This document shows, piece by piece, positions 10,717 to 18,644 of a stretch of 64,000 nucleotides of DNA. A program made the translations under genes and the position numbers. Where the stretch lies: the NCBI RefSeq assembly GCF_001468265.1, contig NZ_LNRZ01000001.1, positions 1 to 64,000 on the forward strand, in the 5' to 3' direction. Numbering within the stretch: the stretch's first letter is position 1; each line of letters begins with the position of its first letter. The notes beneath the pieces were generated by a model that was not told where the DNA came from, searched no databases, and saw only the letters and a list, made by a program, of their open reading frames with translations. The stretch comes from Sphingopyxis sp. H050. GTDB taxonomy: Bacteria; Pseudomonadota; Alphaproteobacteria; Sphingomonadales; Sphingomonadaceae.

Positions 10717-10748
10717 CAAAAAAGGCGCCGGAGACTCGCTCCGGCGCC
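10717..10748 (-). terminator. Rho-independent terminator of the lipoprotein gene
   Basis: On the minus strand a 10-bp perfect stem GGCGCCGGAG/CTCCGGCGCC with a 5-base loop is followed by TTTTTT. It lies 24 bases after the stop at 10773. Confidence 0.9.
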
Positions 10749-10772
10749 TTCTGCTACCCGGTTAGGGCAGGC

Positions 10773-11048
10773 TTATTTCTTCGCGGGATCGGCCGGAGCC
10801 ACTTCCGACGGGGCGATCTCGCCATTGTCGTCCATCGCGTTGGCCTTTTCCTCGCCGGCGGCTTCGACCGCGTCGGCCTTGGCCTCGGTGGCTTCCTTCG
10901 CCGGGCCTTCGGGCATGGCGTCGGCCTGGGCGTCGATCGCGTCGGCCTGGGCTTCGGCCGTGTCCTCGACCTGGTCGGCTTCCTTGCTCTGGCAGGCGCC
11001 GAGGGCGAGGGCCGAAGCGGCGGTGAGGGCGATGATCGTCTTGCGCAT
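10773..11048 (-). CDS. Small lipoprotein
   Basis: A 91-residue protein with a lipoprotein signal: MRKTIIALTAASALALGAC, lipobox LGAC with Cys19. The mature part is highly charged and repetitive in Ala, Asp and Glu (AEAQADAIDAQADAMPEGP), without aromatic residues, and is probably extended or coiled in the periplasm. ATG 11048 follows GGGAG. It is monocistronic with its own terminator. The function is unknown. Confidence 0.8.
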   Translation of the reverse strand: MRKTIIALTAASALALGACQSKEADQVEDTAEAQADAIDAQADAMPEGPAKEATEAKADAVEAAGEEKANAMDDNGEIAPSEVAPADPAKK

Positions 11049-11135
11049 TATCAGTTACTCCCAAGGTTGACTGGGGGCTTAACGCGGCATGAATGGCAAG
11101 GTTGCATGACCGGATGCAGATTGCGGAAATCGCGC

Positions 11136-11166
11136 AAAAAAAGAGGGCGCCCGGAGGCGCCCTCTT
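11136..11166 (-). terminator. Rho-independent terminator of sciP
   Basis: On the minus strand a 10-bp stem AGAGGGCGCC/GGCGCCCTCT with a 4-base loop is followed by TTTTTT, 26 bases beyond the sciP stop. Confidence 0.9.
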
Positions 11167-11191
11167 CATGACCCTTTGTGCGTCCTCTCGA

Positions 11192-11497
11192 TCAGAAGCG
11201 CTGCTGGCGCTCGTAGAGGTCGCGGTAGTGCTGGATGCGCGTGACGCGCAGGCCCGGCATGCCGCTGCGATCGATCGAGCGCTGCCAGCTGGCGAACTCT
11301 TCGAGCGTCAGCCCATAGCGTTCGCAGACCTCGTCGACCGACAACAGGCCGCCATTGACCGCGGCGACGACCTCTGCCTTGCGGCGCACAACCCAGCGGG
11401 TCGTGTTCGGCGGCGGCAGCGAGTCGAGCGTCAGCGGTTCGCCGAGCGGACCGATAACCTGGGCAGGCCGGATTTTCTGATTCTCGATCATGTTCAT
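11192..11497 (-). CDS. sciP: CtrA inhibitor SciP (DUF1153)
   Basis: A 101-residue protein with the whole DUF1153/SciP signature: IGPLGEPLTLDSLPPPNTTR, WVVRRKAEVVAAVNGGLLS, EVCERYGLTLEEFASWQ and GLRVTRIQHYR. In Caulobacter SciP binds CtrA and blocks its activation of target promoters early in the cell cycle; the fold is a small helix-turn-helix. The start overlaps the stop of the preceding gene (ATGA), so the two are cotranscribed. A strong terminator follows. Its presence implies CtrA-type control in this organism. Confidence 0.92.
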   Translation of the reverse strand: MNMIENQKIRPAQVIGPLGEPLTLDSLPPPNTTRWVVRRKAEVVAAVNGGLLSVDEVCERYGLTLEEFASWQRSIDRSGMPGLRVTRIQHYRDLYERQQRF

Positions 11498-11877
11498 TCC
11501 ATATTGTCTTCGTCGTGGGGGATCGGATTGACCGACAAACAGGGGTCTAGATCAGAGGGACTCAACATCGGCTGAAACCCTCTGGTAAACAGGTGATTCA
11601 TAGTTTCGGGCAGGTCGTTTGCCTGATCGGACAAATCGAAGAAACGAACGGGCCGCACCGCATTTTGTTCCGTCGCGGCGGGCGCGGCGGCGAGCAAATG
11701 GCTGAGCGCGTTAACGCGGGTCGCATGGACTTCGCGAGTCGCCTCTGCCTTCAGCATCCGCACCGTCGGCAGCGACGCCTGCCGCGCGTCGGACACGGCG
11801 CGCAAGATGTCGAAGCTGGGCTTCGACAGCGCCGCCGCGTCAAGGACTCGCGGAAGATCGGACGGGACGAAATTCAT
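11494..11877 (-). CDS. Conserved-looking protein upstream of sciP, unknown
   Basis: A 127-residue protein that I do not recognise. It starts MNFVPSDLPRVLDAAALSKP and contains a helical region VRMLKAEATREVHATRVNAL followed by a Pro/Asp-rich C-terminus. There is no signal peptide, membrane segment or cysteine pair. It overlaps sciP by four bases, so it is the first gene of a two-gene operon and may act with SciP or be a polar-development factor; this is only inferred from position. Confidence 0.65.
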   Translation of the reverse strand: MNFVPSDLPRVLDAAALSKPSFDILRAVSDARQASLPTVRMLKAEATREVHATRVNALSHLLAAAPAATEQNAVRPVRFFDLSDQANDLPETMNHLFTRGFQPMLSPSDLDPCLSVNPIPHDEDNME

Positions 11878-11921
11878 GGGAATCGGTGTAGCGCCGAGGG
11901 CCTAAGGTCCAGTAAATGCCC

Positions 11922-11944
11922 GTTTCAGTCGCTGTTAGTGAAAC
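11922..11944. promoter_or_regulatory. Inverted repeat between the sciP operon and mnmA
   Basis: GTTTCA and TGAAAC separated by 11 bases form a perfect 6-bp dyad in the divergent spacer 11878-12010. The size and place suit a transcription-factor operator; the factor is unknown. Confidence 0.35.
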
Positions 11945-12010
11945 TTAATCCGCGTCAATATCTTGACGGGCGCGGCGGAAAAGCTGGCATTTTCGCCCTC
12001 GCGTCCCTAG

Positions 12011-13159
12011 ATGGCGCCGGTCATGATCGAGACGATTTCCTCCCCCGCCGGGCTCGCCCGCGCCGACTTTCAGTTGAATGAACCGCTGAAGGACCGGCGA
12101 ATCGTCGTCGCGATGTCGGGCGGAGTCGATTCGAGCGTGGTTGCCGCGCTCGCCGCGCGGTCGGGCGCTGAAGTCATCGGCGTGACGCTCCAGCTCTATG
12201 ATCATGGCGCCAAGGCGAAGCGTGTCGGCGCCTGCTGTGCGGGGCAGGACATCCGCGATGCGCGCGCGGTCGCCGACCGGCTGGGCTTCGCGCATCATGT
12301 TCACGATCATGAGAGCCGCTTTCGCGACACGGTGATCGACCAGTTCGCCGACGAATATCTGGCAGGCCGGACGCCGATCCCGTGCGTGCGCTGCAATATG
12401 GGGGTCAAGTTCACCGATCTGTTCCAGCTGGCCAAGGATCTGGGCGCCGACTGCCTGGCGACCGGCCATTATGTCCGCCGCGTGATGGGCCCCGCGGGCG
12501 CCGAGCTGCACCGCGCGGTCGATCCGGCGCGCGACCAGAGCTATTTCCTGTTCGCGACGACGCAGGAGCAGCTCGACTTCCTGCGCTTCCCGCTCGGCGG
12601 GCTCGAGAAGAGCGTCGTGCGCGAGATCGCGCGCGAGCTTGGCCTCGGCGTCGCGGGCAAGCCCGACAGCCAGGACATCTGCTTCGTCCCCGACGGCGAC
12701 TATGCGACGCTGGTCAGGACGCTGCGCCCCGAGGCGGACGATCAGGGCGCGATCGTCCATGTCGACGGGACGGTGCTCGGCGCACACAAGGGTCTGATCC
12801 ATTATACGGTCGGCCAGCGGCGCGGGATCGAGATCGGCGGACAGGCCGAGCCGCTCTATGTCGTCCGCCTCGATGCGGAGAAGAAGGAAGTGATCGTCGG
12901 GCCGCGGCGCTCGCTCGCGGTGTCGGGCGCGCGGCTGGGCGAAGCGAACTGGCTCGCGGACGTCGACGGGCGCGCCGTGCTCGCCAAGGTGCGCAGCATG
13001 GCGAAGCCGGTGCCGGCGCATGTCGCGGGTGACCGGCTGGTCTTCGCGGCGCCCGAATATGGCGTCGCGCCGGGGCAGGCGGCGGTGCTTTACGACGCCG
13101 CCGACGAAAGCCGCGTGCTCGGCGGCGGCTGGATCGAAGAGACGTTTCCCGCAGAATAG
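12011..13159 (+). CDS. mnmA: tRNA-specific 2-thiouridylase MnmA
   Basis: A 382-residue enzyme that makes 2-thiouridine at position 34 of tRNA Lys, Glu and Gln. The PP-loop ATP motif is [10 protein letters not shown], the first catalytic Cys is in IPCVRCN and the second in [11 protein letters not shown]. The C-terminal barrel has [14 protein letters not shown]. Start ATG 12011 is used; ATG 12023 is possible, because the first ~25 residues are not conserved. It is transcribed away from the sciP operon. Confidence 0.96.
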   Translation: MAPVMIETISSPAGLARADFQLNEPLKDRRIVVAMSGGVDSSVVAALAARSGAEVIGVTLQLYDHGAKAKRVGACCAGQDIRDARAVADRLGFAHHVHDHESRFRDTVIDQFADEYLAGRTPIPCVRCNMGVKFTDLFQLAKDLGADCLATGHYVRRVMGPAGAELHRAVDPARDQSYFLFATTQEQLDFLRFPLGGLEKSVVREIARELGLGVAGKPDSQDICFVPDGDYATLVRTLRPEADDQGAIVHVDGTVLGAHKGLIHYTVGQRRGIEIGGQAEPLYVVRLDAEKKEVIVGPRRSLAVSGARLGEANWLADVDGRAVLAKVRSMAKPVPAHVAGDRLVFAAPEYGVAPGQAAVLYDAADESRVLGGGWIEETFPAE

Positions 13160-13211
13160 ATTGCACTTTTCCCCCCGATGCCGCAGCCTGCGGGCTTCAG
13201 GGAGAAGAGAT

Positions 13212-13631
13212 ATGGTCAACTGGGTTTTGCGCGGCGCGGTCCTGCTGTGGGCCGCCTTTTTCACCATTCTCGGCGTGCAGGGCATTCTCGACCCGGCGAC
13301 GTTCGTGGAAACTTTCGCTATCGGAATCGACGGCGCCGCCGCGAACACGGTGCGGGCCGACCTGTCGGCCTTCTTTCTCGTTGCCGCCGGCGGGGCGGCG
13401 GTCGGTGCGCTGGTTCCTGGTTGGACGCGCGCGCTGCTCGTTCCCGCGGCGCTCTACGGCACCGCGCTGGTCGGCCGGCTGATCGGCATGGGGATGGGCG
13501 ATCTCGTCAACTCGGGAATCGTGCAGGCGATGATCATCGAGGCGCTGTCGGTCGCGCTGATGGCGGGAAGCTGGTGGGTGCTCTCGCGGCCCGCAGCGGT
13601 GGCCGAGGGGCCGGTCGATAGCGTGCGTTGA
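13212..13631 (+). CDS. DUF4345-like membrane protein
   Basis: A 139-residue inner-membrane protein with four predicted helices (VLLWAAFFTILGV, DLSAFFLVAAGGAAVGALV, LLVPAALYGTALVGRLIGM, AMIIEALSVALMAGSWWVL). The general pattern fits the DUF4345 family; the function is unknown. ATG 13212 follows GGAGAAGAG, a strong ribosome site. It is 52 bases after mnmA and may be cotranscribed. Confidence 0.7.
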   Translation: MVNWVLRGAVLLWAAFFTILGVQGILDPATFVETFAIGIDGAAANTVRADLSAFFLVAAGGAAVGALVPGWTRALLVPAALYGTALVGRLIGMGMGDLVNSGIVQAMIIEALSVALMAGSWWVLSRPAAVAEGPVDSVR

Positions 13632-13679
13632 ACGCATGGGGTGGATGTCGGCTAGCGACCGATAGCGGACCTAGCTGAT

Positions 13680-13750
13680 GTGATCTCCGGCGAAAGCCGG
13701 GGCCCAGTTGCACCGCGGGAAGATGGGCCCCGGCTTTCGCCGGGGATCAC
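13680..13750. repeat. Palindromic repeat, family A
   Basis: GTGATCTCCGGCGAAAGCCG and its inverse ending CTTTCGCCGGGGATCAC, with GGGGCCCAG and GGGCCCCGG inside the arms. It lies after the DUF4345 gene and could serve as a bidirectional terminator. Confidence 0.85.
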
Positions 13751-13867
13751 ATAAGGGAACGGCCGCTTCCCCACCCCAAAACCGCCGCCGCCTTGTCTTT
13801 TTGACAGGATTGTGAGTAACTGACGGCGGGTCGCTTCTGTTTCCTTTGTGGTGGAGGGGAGAAGCGT

Positions 13868-14011
13868 ATGTCAGTGGAGAAACCGCGCAGACCGGCAGAG
13901 CGGCGCGCAGCGGATCGGCGGTTGGCCGACGATCCGAATTACGAGGGCCCCGAGCGGCGCCAGTCCGATCGCAGGTCGGGCAAGGATCGGCGCGAGCCGT
14001 CGGCGGATTGA
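13868..14011 (+). CDS. Small basic protein with RR repeats
   Basis: A 47-residue protein, MSVEKPRRPAERRAADRRL to GKDRREPSAD. ATG 13868 follows GGAGGGGAG at good spacing, so I take it as expressed. The C-terminal pattern GPERRQSDRRSGKDRR is common at the N-termini of PilZ-type proteins; here it is free-standing. It ends 40 bases before the DsbA-like gene and may share its transcript. The function is unknown. Confidence 0.55.
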   Translation: MSVEKPRRPAERRAADRRLADDPNYEGPERRQSDRRSGKDRREPSAD

Positions 14012-14051
14012 TCGAAGACCGGACGCTGGCCGCGCCGGCAGGAGAATTGCC

Positions 14052-14738
14052 GTGAACGACGTGCCGCGCCTTTCGGTCGATATCGTGTCCGACGTGATGT
14101 GCCCCTGGTGCATCATCGGCTGGCTGAAGTTCCGCCGGGTCATGGCGCATTTCGAGGGGCGGCTGGCCTTTCGCGTCCAGTGGCACCCCTTCGAGCTGAA
14201 CCCCGACATGCCGCCCGAGGGCGAGGATGCGGCGGCGCATGTGATGCGCAAATATGGCATCAGCGCCGAACAGAGCCGCGCGAACAGCGGCAAGATGGCG
14301 GGTATCGCGGGCGAACTGGGCTTCACCTTCAACCGCGGACCCGGCTTCCGGATGCGCAACAGCTTTGACGCGCACCGGCTGCTGACCTGGGCGGGCGCGC
14401 TGGAGGAGCCCGAGCAGGACGGCGCGACGGGCGTGCAGACGGCGCTGAAGCTGGCACTGTTCGAGGCGCATTTCACCGACAACCGCGATGTCAGCGACGC
14501 GCAAGTGCTGGCCGATGTCGCAGCTTCGGTCGGGCTCGACCCCGACCGCGCGGCGGCGATACTGGCCGGCGACGACTATGGCGAGATGGTGCGCGTCGAG
14601 GAAGCCTATTGGGCCGACCGGAATATCACCGGGGTTCCCGCCTTCATCCTGGACGGGCGGATGCTGATCCCCGGCGCGCAGGATCCCGACGTGTTCATCC
14701 GTGTGATCGAAAATAAGGTGCTGGCCGCCGCGGCCTGA
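14052..14738 (+). CDS. DsbA-family oxidoreductase, FrnE-like
   Basis: A 228-residue cytoplasmic thioredoxin-fold protein. The redox site is CPWC in DVMCPWCIIG, the inserted helical domain follows (FRMRNSFDAHRLLTWAG), and the cis-proline loop is GVPAF. There is no signal peptide, in contrast to periplasmic DsbA. GTG 14052 is preceded by AGGAG eight bases away. Relatives such as FrnE act as disulfide isomerases under oxidative stress; the physiological partner is unknown. Confidence 0.9.
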   Translation: MNDVPRLSVDIVSDVMCPWCIIGWLKFRRVMAHFEGRLAFRVQWHPFELNPDMPPEGEDAAAHVMRKYGISAEQSRANSGKMAGIAGELGFTFNRGPGFRMRNSFDAHRLLTWAGALEEPEQDGATGVQTALKLALFEAHFTDNRDVSDAQVLADVAASVGLDPDRAAAILAGDDYGEMVRVEEAYWADRNITGVPAFILDGRMLIPGAQDPDVFIRVIENKVLAAAA

Positions 14739-14793
14739 CGGAACGGCGGCGCGGCACGGCGCGTTTTTGCCCTGTCCCTGAAAGGAGCCCCCC

Positions 14794-15105
14794 ATGGCCG
14801 ACGATAGCCGCAACACCGAAAACCTTCCCCCCGAGGCGATCAATCGCGAGCAGGAGGATGAGGAAGCGCAGGCGCACAGCGTCGCCGAGGACGCGCGGCG
14901 CGAACGTCCGCTGGGCGAGAGCCGGAAGCCGAAAGCGCGCTATGAGGACGACGACACCGAGGATCTGGTCGATCATATGCGCCAGATGGAGCGGTCGGGC
15001 CGGATCGACATGGACGCCTATCGCGGCGAGCGCAGCGACGATGACGAGGACGATCAATTGGGCGAGGGTGGGATCGAGGATGGCGGCCCGCGCGGCGCGC
15101 CCTAA
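14794..15105 (+). CDS. Acidic hypothetical protein
   Basis: A 103-residue hydrophilic protein rich in Asp, Glu and Arg (EDDDTEDLVDHMRQMERSGR). It has no cysteine, signal peptide or membrane helix and is probably disordered outside the DLVDHMRQMERSGRIDMDAY helix. ATG 14794 follows AAAGGAG. The function is unknown. Confidence 0.65.
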   Translation: MADDSRNTENLPPEAINREQEDEEAQAHSVAEDARRERPLGESRKPKARYEDDDTEDLVDHMRQMERSGRIDMDAYRGERSDDDEDDQLGEGGIEDGGPRGAP

Positions 15106-15221
15106 GCCGCGTCGATACCGCTCGAAAACGGCGCCGCCGTGGACGCGCCAGGGCGCCGAAGGGCGCCGAAGCGGACAGGGACGTTGGGATTTTGCTAAAC
15201 CTGACGCGGTAGGATCGGCGC

Positions 15222-15845
15222 ATGTCCCGCGCTTCCTTCCGGGCGGCCCGTCGGCCGCGCAGAGCTGATCGCCGCGCGCCGAAGCGGCGGGCGCGTAGCG
15301 GCTTCGGGCTATGGCTTGTGCTGATCGCGGGCGGGGGTTTCGCCGGCACATTTGCGGCTTTGCAGGTCGGTCCCGAAATTCCCAAGTCGGTTGCGGGCCT
15401 GCCGACGATCGAAACGTCTGGTGCCAGCCGTGCCGATACGCTGTCGGCGCGCTTCGGCCTTTGCCATAGCGGCGGCGGGCGCAACTGCGTCGTCGATGGC
15501 GATACCTTCTGGTTCGCCGGCGAGAGATACCGCATCGCCGACATCGACGCCCCCGAAACGCACCCCGCGCGCTGCGCCCAGGAAGCCGCGCTGGGCGAGG
15601 CGGCGACGCGGCGCCTCCGCGACTGGTTGAACGCGGGCACCTTCACGCTGGAGCCGGCCGGTCGCGACACCGACCAATATGACCGCAAGCTGCGGATCGT
15701 GACGCGCGGCGGCGCGAGCGTCGGCGACGCGCTGGTCGACGAGGGGCTGGCACGGCGCTGGGAAGGGTATCGCCGGCCCTGGTGTCAATCCTCGGGCGCC
15801 GGCGGCAGCTCTTCGCGGAGCGGCCTGTTCGGGCCCGCGAGTTGA
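15222..15845 (+). CDS. Membrane-anchored thermonuclease-like protein
   Basis: A 207-residue protein with a basic N-terminus, one membrane segment (LWLVLIAGGGFAGTFAALQV, about residues 28-47) and a staphylococcal-nuclease domain from about residue 85. The catalytic pattern is VVDGDTFWF, YRIADIDAPETHP (Arg, Asp, Glu) and YDRKLRIV (second Arg). The nuclease domain would face the periplasm and cleave DNA or RNA near the cell surface. Its last 61 bases overlap the 3' end of the convergent gene at 15785. Confidence 0.85.
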   Translation: MSRASFRAARRPRRADRRAPKRRARSGFGLWLVLIAGGGFAGTFAALQVGPEIPKSVAGLPTIETSGASRADTLSARFGLCHSGGGRNCVVDGDTFWFAGERYRIADIDAPETHPARCAQEAALGEAATRRLRDWLNAGTFTLEPAGRDTDQYDRKLRIVTRGGASVGDALVDEGLARRWEGYRRPWCQSSGAGGSSSRSGLFGPAS

Positions 15846-16450
15846 CGGTCGATGTCTTCAGCAAGAAGTTGCGCAATGAAGTCGCCCTGCTTTGCGCGCA
15901 GTTCATCGCGGCGCTTTTCGAGCGCGGCCTGGCGGTCGGATTCGGGAAGCTTTTGCACGTCGATATAGAATTTCACGGCGTCGAGCCACGGAGCGTCGTC
16001 GGTCAGGACATCCTCGGCCCAGCGGCTGAACGGTCCGCCCGCCGGGATCCAGTGTTCCGCCGTGCCGCGCAGCAGGAACAGCAGGCGTGATCCTTTGGGG
16101 ACCATGTAGCGATAGCAACCGCCGATGAAGGCGAGCGGATGTGCCTCTGCCAGGTCGTAGGGATTGCTGGGCAAGGCATAGCGATCGGTCGCGAGCGCGA
16201 TGGCGAGCGACGTCGGCGCGGCGGCGGGATCGCCCTTCAGAACCGCGTCGGGCCGGATGTCGATGCGCATCGACTCCGCACCCGTCTCGACCGGGGTTCC
16301 GCCGGTGACGGTCGCGAGCACGATCATGTCCGCCTGACCGACCAGTTCGAGATTGGTCGGAATGCGGTAACCGGCGACCGGCGAGCAGGCGAGGGCGGGA
16401 AGCGGTGCGACGAGAAGCGTCAGCGCGGCGAGCGAGGGGAGAATGCGCAT
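15785..16450 (-). CDS. Secreted protein of unknown function
   Basis: A 221-residue protein with an N-terminal signal peptide (LPSLAALTLLVAPLPALACS). The first mature residues and VGQADMIVLATVTGGTP suggest a tissue-inhibitor-like or OB-type secreted domain, but I cannot name the family. The C-terminus is helical and charged (KLPESDRQAALEKRRDELRAK). ATG 16450 is chosen because the signal peptide begins there. It overlaps the convergent nuclease gene by 61 bases. Confidence 0.7.
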   Translation of the reverse strand: MRILPSLAALTLLVAPLPALACSPVAGYRIPTNLELVGQADMIVLATVTGGTPVETGAESMRIDIRPDAVLKGDPAAAPTSLAIALATDRYALPSNPYDLAEAHPLAFIGGCYRYMVPKGSRLLFLLRGTAEHWIPAGGPFSRWAEDVLTDDAPWLDAVKFYIDVQKLPESDRQAALEKRRDELRAKQGDFIAQLLAEDIDRQLAGPNRPLREELPPAPED

Positions 16451-16589
16451 GGCGCGAGCGTAACGGCGCGCGGCGACATTGGAAAGCGGCGCGGCTTTGG
16501 GTCGGCTCGTCCAAAGCGATGGAGCCGACTCGGCGCTGGCGTGTATCATCAGCGGCGCTCCCTTCCCCGGAGCCGCAAGGAGAACCGAT

Positions 16590-16829
16590 ATGGCCGAGCA
16601 TGACCACAGCGCGATCAAGGAACATATGTACGTCATCGGCGCCGATGGCGTCCATGTCGGCACCGTCGACCATCTCGACGGCGAACGCATCAAGCTGACC
16701 AAGGCCGACAGCGGCGACGGCAAGCATCATTACCTCCCCGCCGGCCTGGTTGCCGCGGTCGAGGGCGACACGGTGCGGCTGTCGGCGACGGCGGCGAACG
16801 CGGTCGACCTGTTCGAAGAGGCCGAATAG
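16590..16829 (+). CDS. DUF2171-like small protein
   Basis: A 79-residue protein with IGADGVHVGTVDHLDGERIK and HHYLPAGLVAAVEGDTVRL, the pattern of DUF2171, a small PRC-barrel-like beta domain common in sphingomonads. AAGGAG precedes ATG 16590. It is monocistronic with a terminator 47 bases after the stop. The role is unknown. Confidence 0.8.
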   Translation: MAEHDHSAIKEHMYVIGADGVHVGTVDHLDGERIKLTKADSGDGKHHYLPAGLVAAVEGDTVRLSATAANAVDLFEEAE

Positions 16830-16876
16830 CCGGCGATCAGATCGCCGCGGCGCGATCGGGCCGCAACTGGAGAACC

Positions 16877-16921
16877 GGCCTGCTTCCCCGCGTCCAACGC
16901 GGCGAAGCAGGCCTTTCTCTT
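16877..16921 (+). terminator. Rho-independent terminator
   Basis: Stem GGCCTGCTTC/GAAGCAGGCC, extended by CCGCG/CGCGG, followed by TTTCTCTT. It ends the DUF2171 transcript. Confidence 0.85.
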
Positions 16922-16981
16922 GTCCGGCTCTTGTCTGGGCAATGTGAAAGGTCCGGCGCGGTGGCCGGATCGGCATAAGGT

Positions 16982-17019
16982 GGATGGAGCCGGGGGAGGG
17001 GGCGGCCCCGGCTCCATCC
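16982..17019 (-). terminator. Strong hairpin after the gene at 17046
   Basis: A perfect 14-bp stem GGATGGAGCCGGGG/CCCCGGCTCCATCC with a 10-base loop. No T-run follows, so termination is likely but not certain. Confidence 0.5.
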
Positions 17020-17045
17020 GTCGGTCGCGTGACGACCGTTATGCG

Positions 17046-17498
17046 CTAGCGGCTTTGCGCGCTGCCCTGCACGCGGGCGGCGATCTGCGCCTTGGGCAGC
17101 TTCGTCACCAGCGTGTTGGCGGCTCCTTCGGCGCTCGAATAGAGCGAGCCGAGCGGGATCGTGTAAAGCTTGCCGCCATCGACGATGATCGCATTGTCGC
17201 CATCGACGCTCTGCACCGTGCCGAGGCTGGTGCCGGCGCGATCGGTGATGGTCACGCCCGCGCGCACCTGTTCGCTGGTTGCGAGGGTGAGCTTCGTCGA
17301 ATCGAGCGTTCGGCTGGCGGCGCCATCGACCGTGTCGACCGTCCGACCGACGCGATCCGTCACGCCCCCGACGGTGCCGCCCATGGGGGACGTGTTGACG
17401 CCGGCGCCGGCATCGACGGTGCCCCCGGCCAGCTGAGCGAGGGCGGGGGCGGCGACGAAGGCGGCGCCGGCGGCGAACAGGGCAAAGGCCTTGCGCAT
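17046..17498 (-). CDS. Secreted PRC-barrel-like protein
   Basis: A 150-residue exported protein: signal peptide MRKAFALFAAGAAFVAAPAL cut near ALAQ, a Gly/Thr/Val-rich low-complexity stretch (GGTVGGVTDRVGRTVDTVDG), then a beta domain (VRAGVTITDRAGTSLGTVQS..AIIVDGGKLYTIPL) similar to PRC-barrel proteins. GGAG precedes ATG 17498. Probably periplasmic; the function is unknown. Confidence 0.75.
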   Translation of the reverse strand: MRKAFALFAAGAAFVAAPALAQLAGGTVDAGAGVNTSPMGGTVGGVTDRVGRTVDTVDGAASRTLDSTKLTLATSEQVRAGVTITDRAGTSLGTVQSVDGDNAIIVDGGKLYTIPLGSLYSSAEGAANTLVTKLPKAQIAARVQGSAQSR

Positions 17499-17620
17499 GA
17501 TTTTCTCCTTGGCTCGGGCGGCCGGAGCGGCGCCCTCTGACCCAGAAACCGCTGGCAAAGCAGGATGTTGCGCCCGCGGCGGCGGGTTGCCGCTCTGTTG
17601 CGACGAGCGGCGACCCTGCG

Positions 17621-17797
17621 TCAGTCGCGCGGCTTCACCTCTGCATCGGCGCGTTGGGCGCGCTCGCGGCGGCGCCGGCGGCGCAGCTTGCGCTCGTGGC
17701 TGTTGTAGCGGGCAAGGACGATGCCGAATATGGCGGCGCCCGCCAGCAGCAGGATCAGGGCATAGGCGAACAGGGTCCGGGTCTCGATGATGGTCAC
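17621..17797 (-). CDS. Small single-pass membrane protein
   Basis: A 58-residue protein from GTG 17797: TIIETRTLFAYALILLLAGA gives one membrane helix, then a very basic tail LRRRRRRERAQRAD. The stop is at 17621. The composition is typical of small inner-membrane proteins; the ribosome site is weak, so the start is uncertain. Confidence 0.45.
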   Translation of the reverse strand: MTIIETRTLFAYALILLLAGAAIFGIVLARYNSHERKLRRRRRRERAQRADAEVKPRD

Positions 17798-17963
17798 TCC
17801 CGCGGGGCGAGAATCTGCTGCCCCGCACCGAGAACGGCCCCCGGCGCGGCAGGTTCCCGGCGCCGGGCCGGGCGAGGGCGGAATTGCGATGAGGCGAGCG
17901 GCGCGGGAATCGACGCTCGCCGGTGCTGGCGCTGCGGCGCAGTCATCCCTATCTGTGCGCGTG

Positions 17964-18470
17964 ATGAAGCATTGGGACCGGCAAATGATCGTCGTCGCGC
18001 GGCTGAAGGCGAAGCCGCTGCTGGCGGGGCAGGTGGTCAGCGCGCTGGCGTTCGCCGGGCTGGCGTGGAGCCAGGCATGGCCGGTGCGCGCCGACGGGGC
18101 GGGGGAGATGATCCGCGCGCTGCTGTTCGGCGATGCGGTGGCGACGGCGGCGATGATCGCCGCGGCCTTCGCCTTCCGGACCTGCTGGCGGCTGTGGCGC
18201 CGGCGCGGCTCCTATGTGTTCCACGACGGTGTGCGGCTGTACCGTGGCAGCACCCTGTCGTGGCCGCTGGCGGCGATCCGCGACGTGGTGATCGAGCGCG
18301 GCGCGCTCGGCGTGCCCACGCTGCGGCTGGTCGTCGACGACGATAGCGAAGTCACGCGCGCGCTGGTGCCGCTGCCGTTGCTCGACGGATCGGCCGAGGC
18401 GGTGCGCGGCGGGGTGCTGTTCGCGGCGACGGGCATGCGCGGGGTGCCGGGTGGGGTGACGGTGAATTGA
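17964..18470 (+). CDS. Membrane protein with PH-like domain
   Basis: A 168-residue protein from ATG 17964. Two membrane helices (LAGQVVSALAFAGLAWSQ and GDAVATAAMIAAAFAFRTCW) precede a C-terminal beta domain (SYVFHDGVRLYRGSTLSWPL..IRDVVIERG..TLRLVVDDD) that resembles bacterial PH-like domains. The function is unknown. Confidence 0.65.
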   Translation: MKHWDRQMIVVARLKAKPLLAGQVVSALAFAGLAWSQAWPVRADGAGEMIRALLFGDAVATAAMIAAAFAFRTCWRLWRRRGSYVFHDGVRLYRGSTLSWPLAAIRDVVIERGALGVPTLRLVVDDDSEVTRALVPLPLLDGSAEAVRGGVLFAATGMRGVPGGVTVN

Positions 18471-18644
18471 TGGGGTCTGCCGCGCGGTCGGGCATTCGGA
18501 TTTCACACAAAGACACAAAGAGGTTTGGCTTTTCCACCTTCGTCACCCCGGACTTGATCAGGGGTCCATGCGGCATTGGACTAACTTGGGATTTTTTCAC
18601 CTGCACCATAATCCCCGCCACTGTAACGCCATCATACAGGTCAA

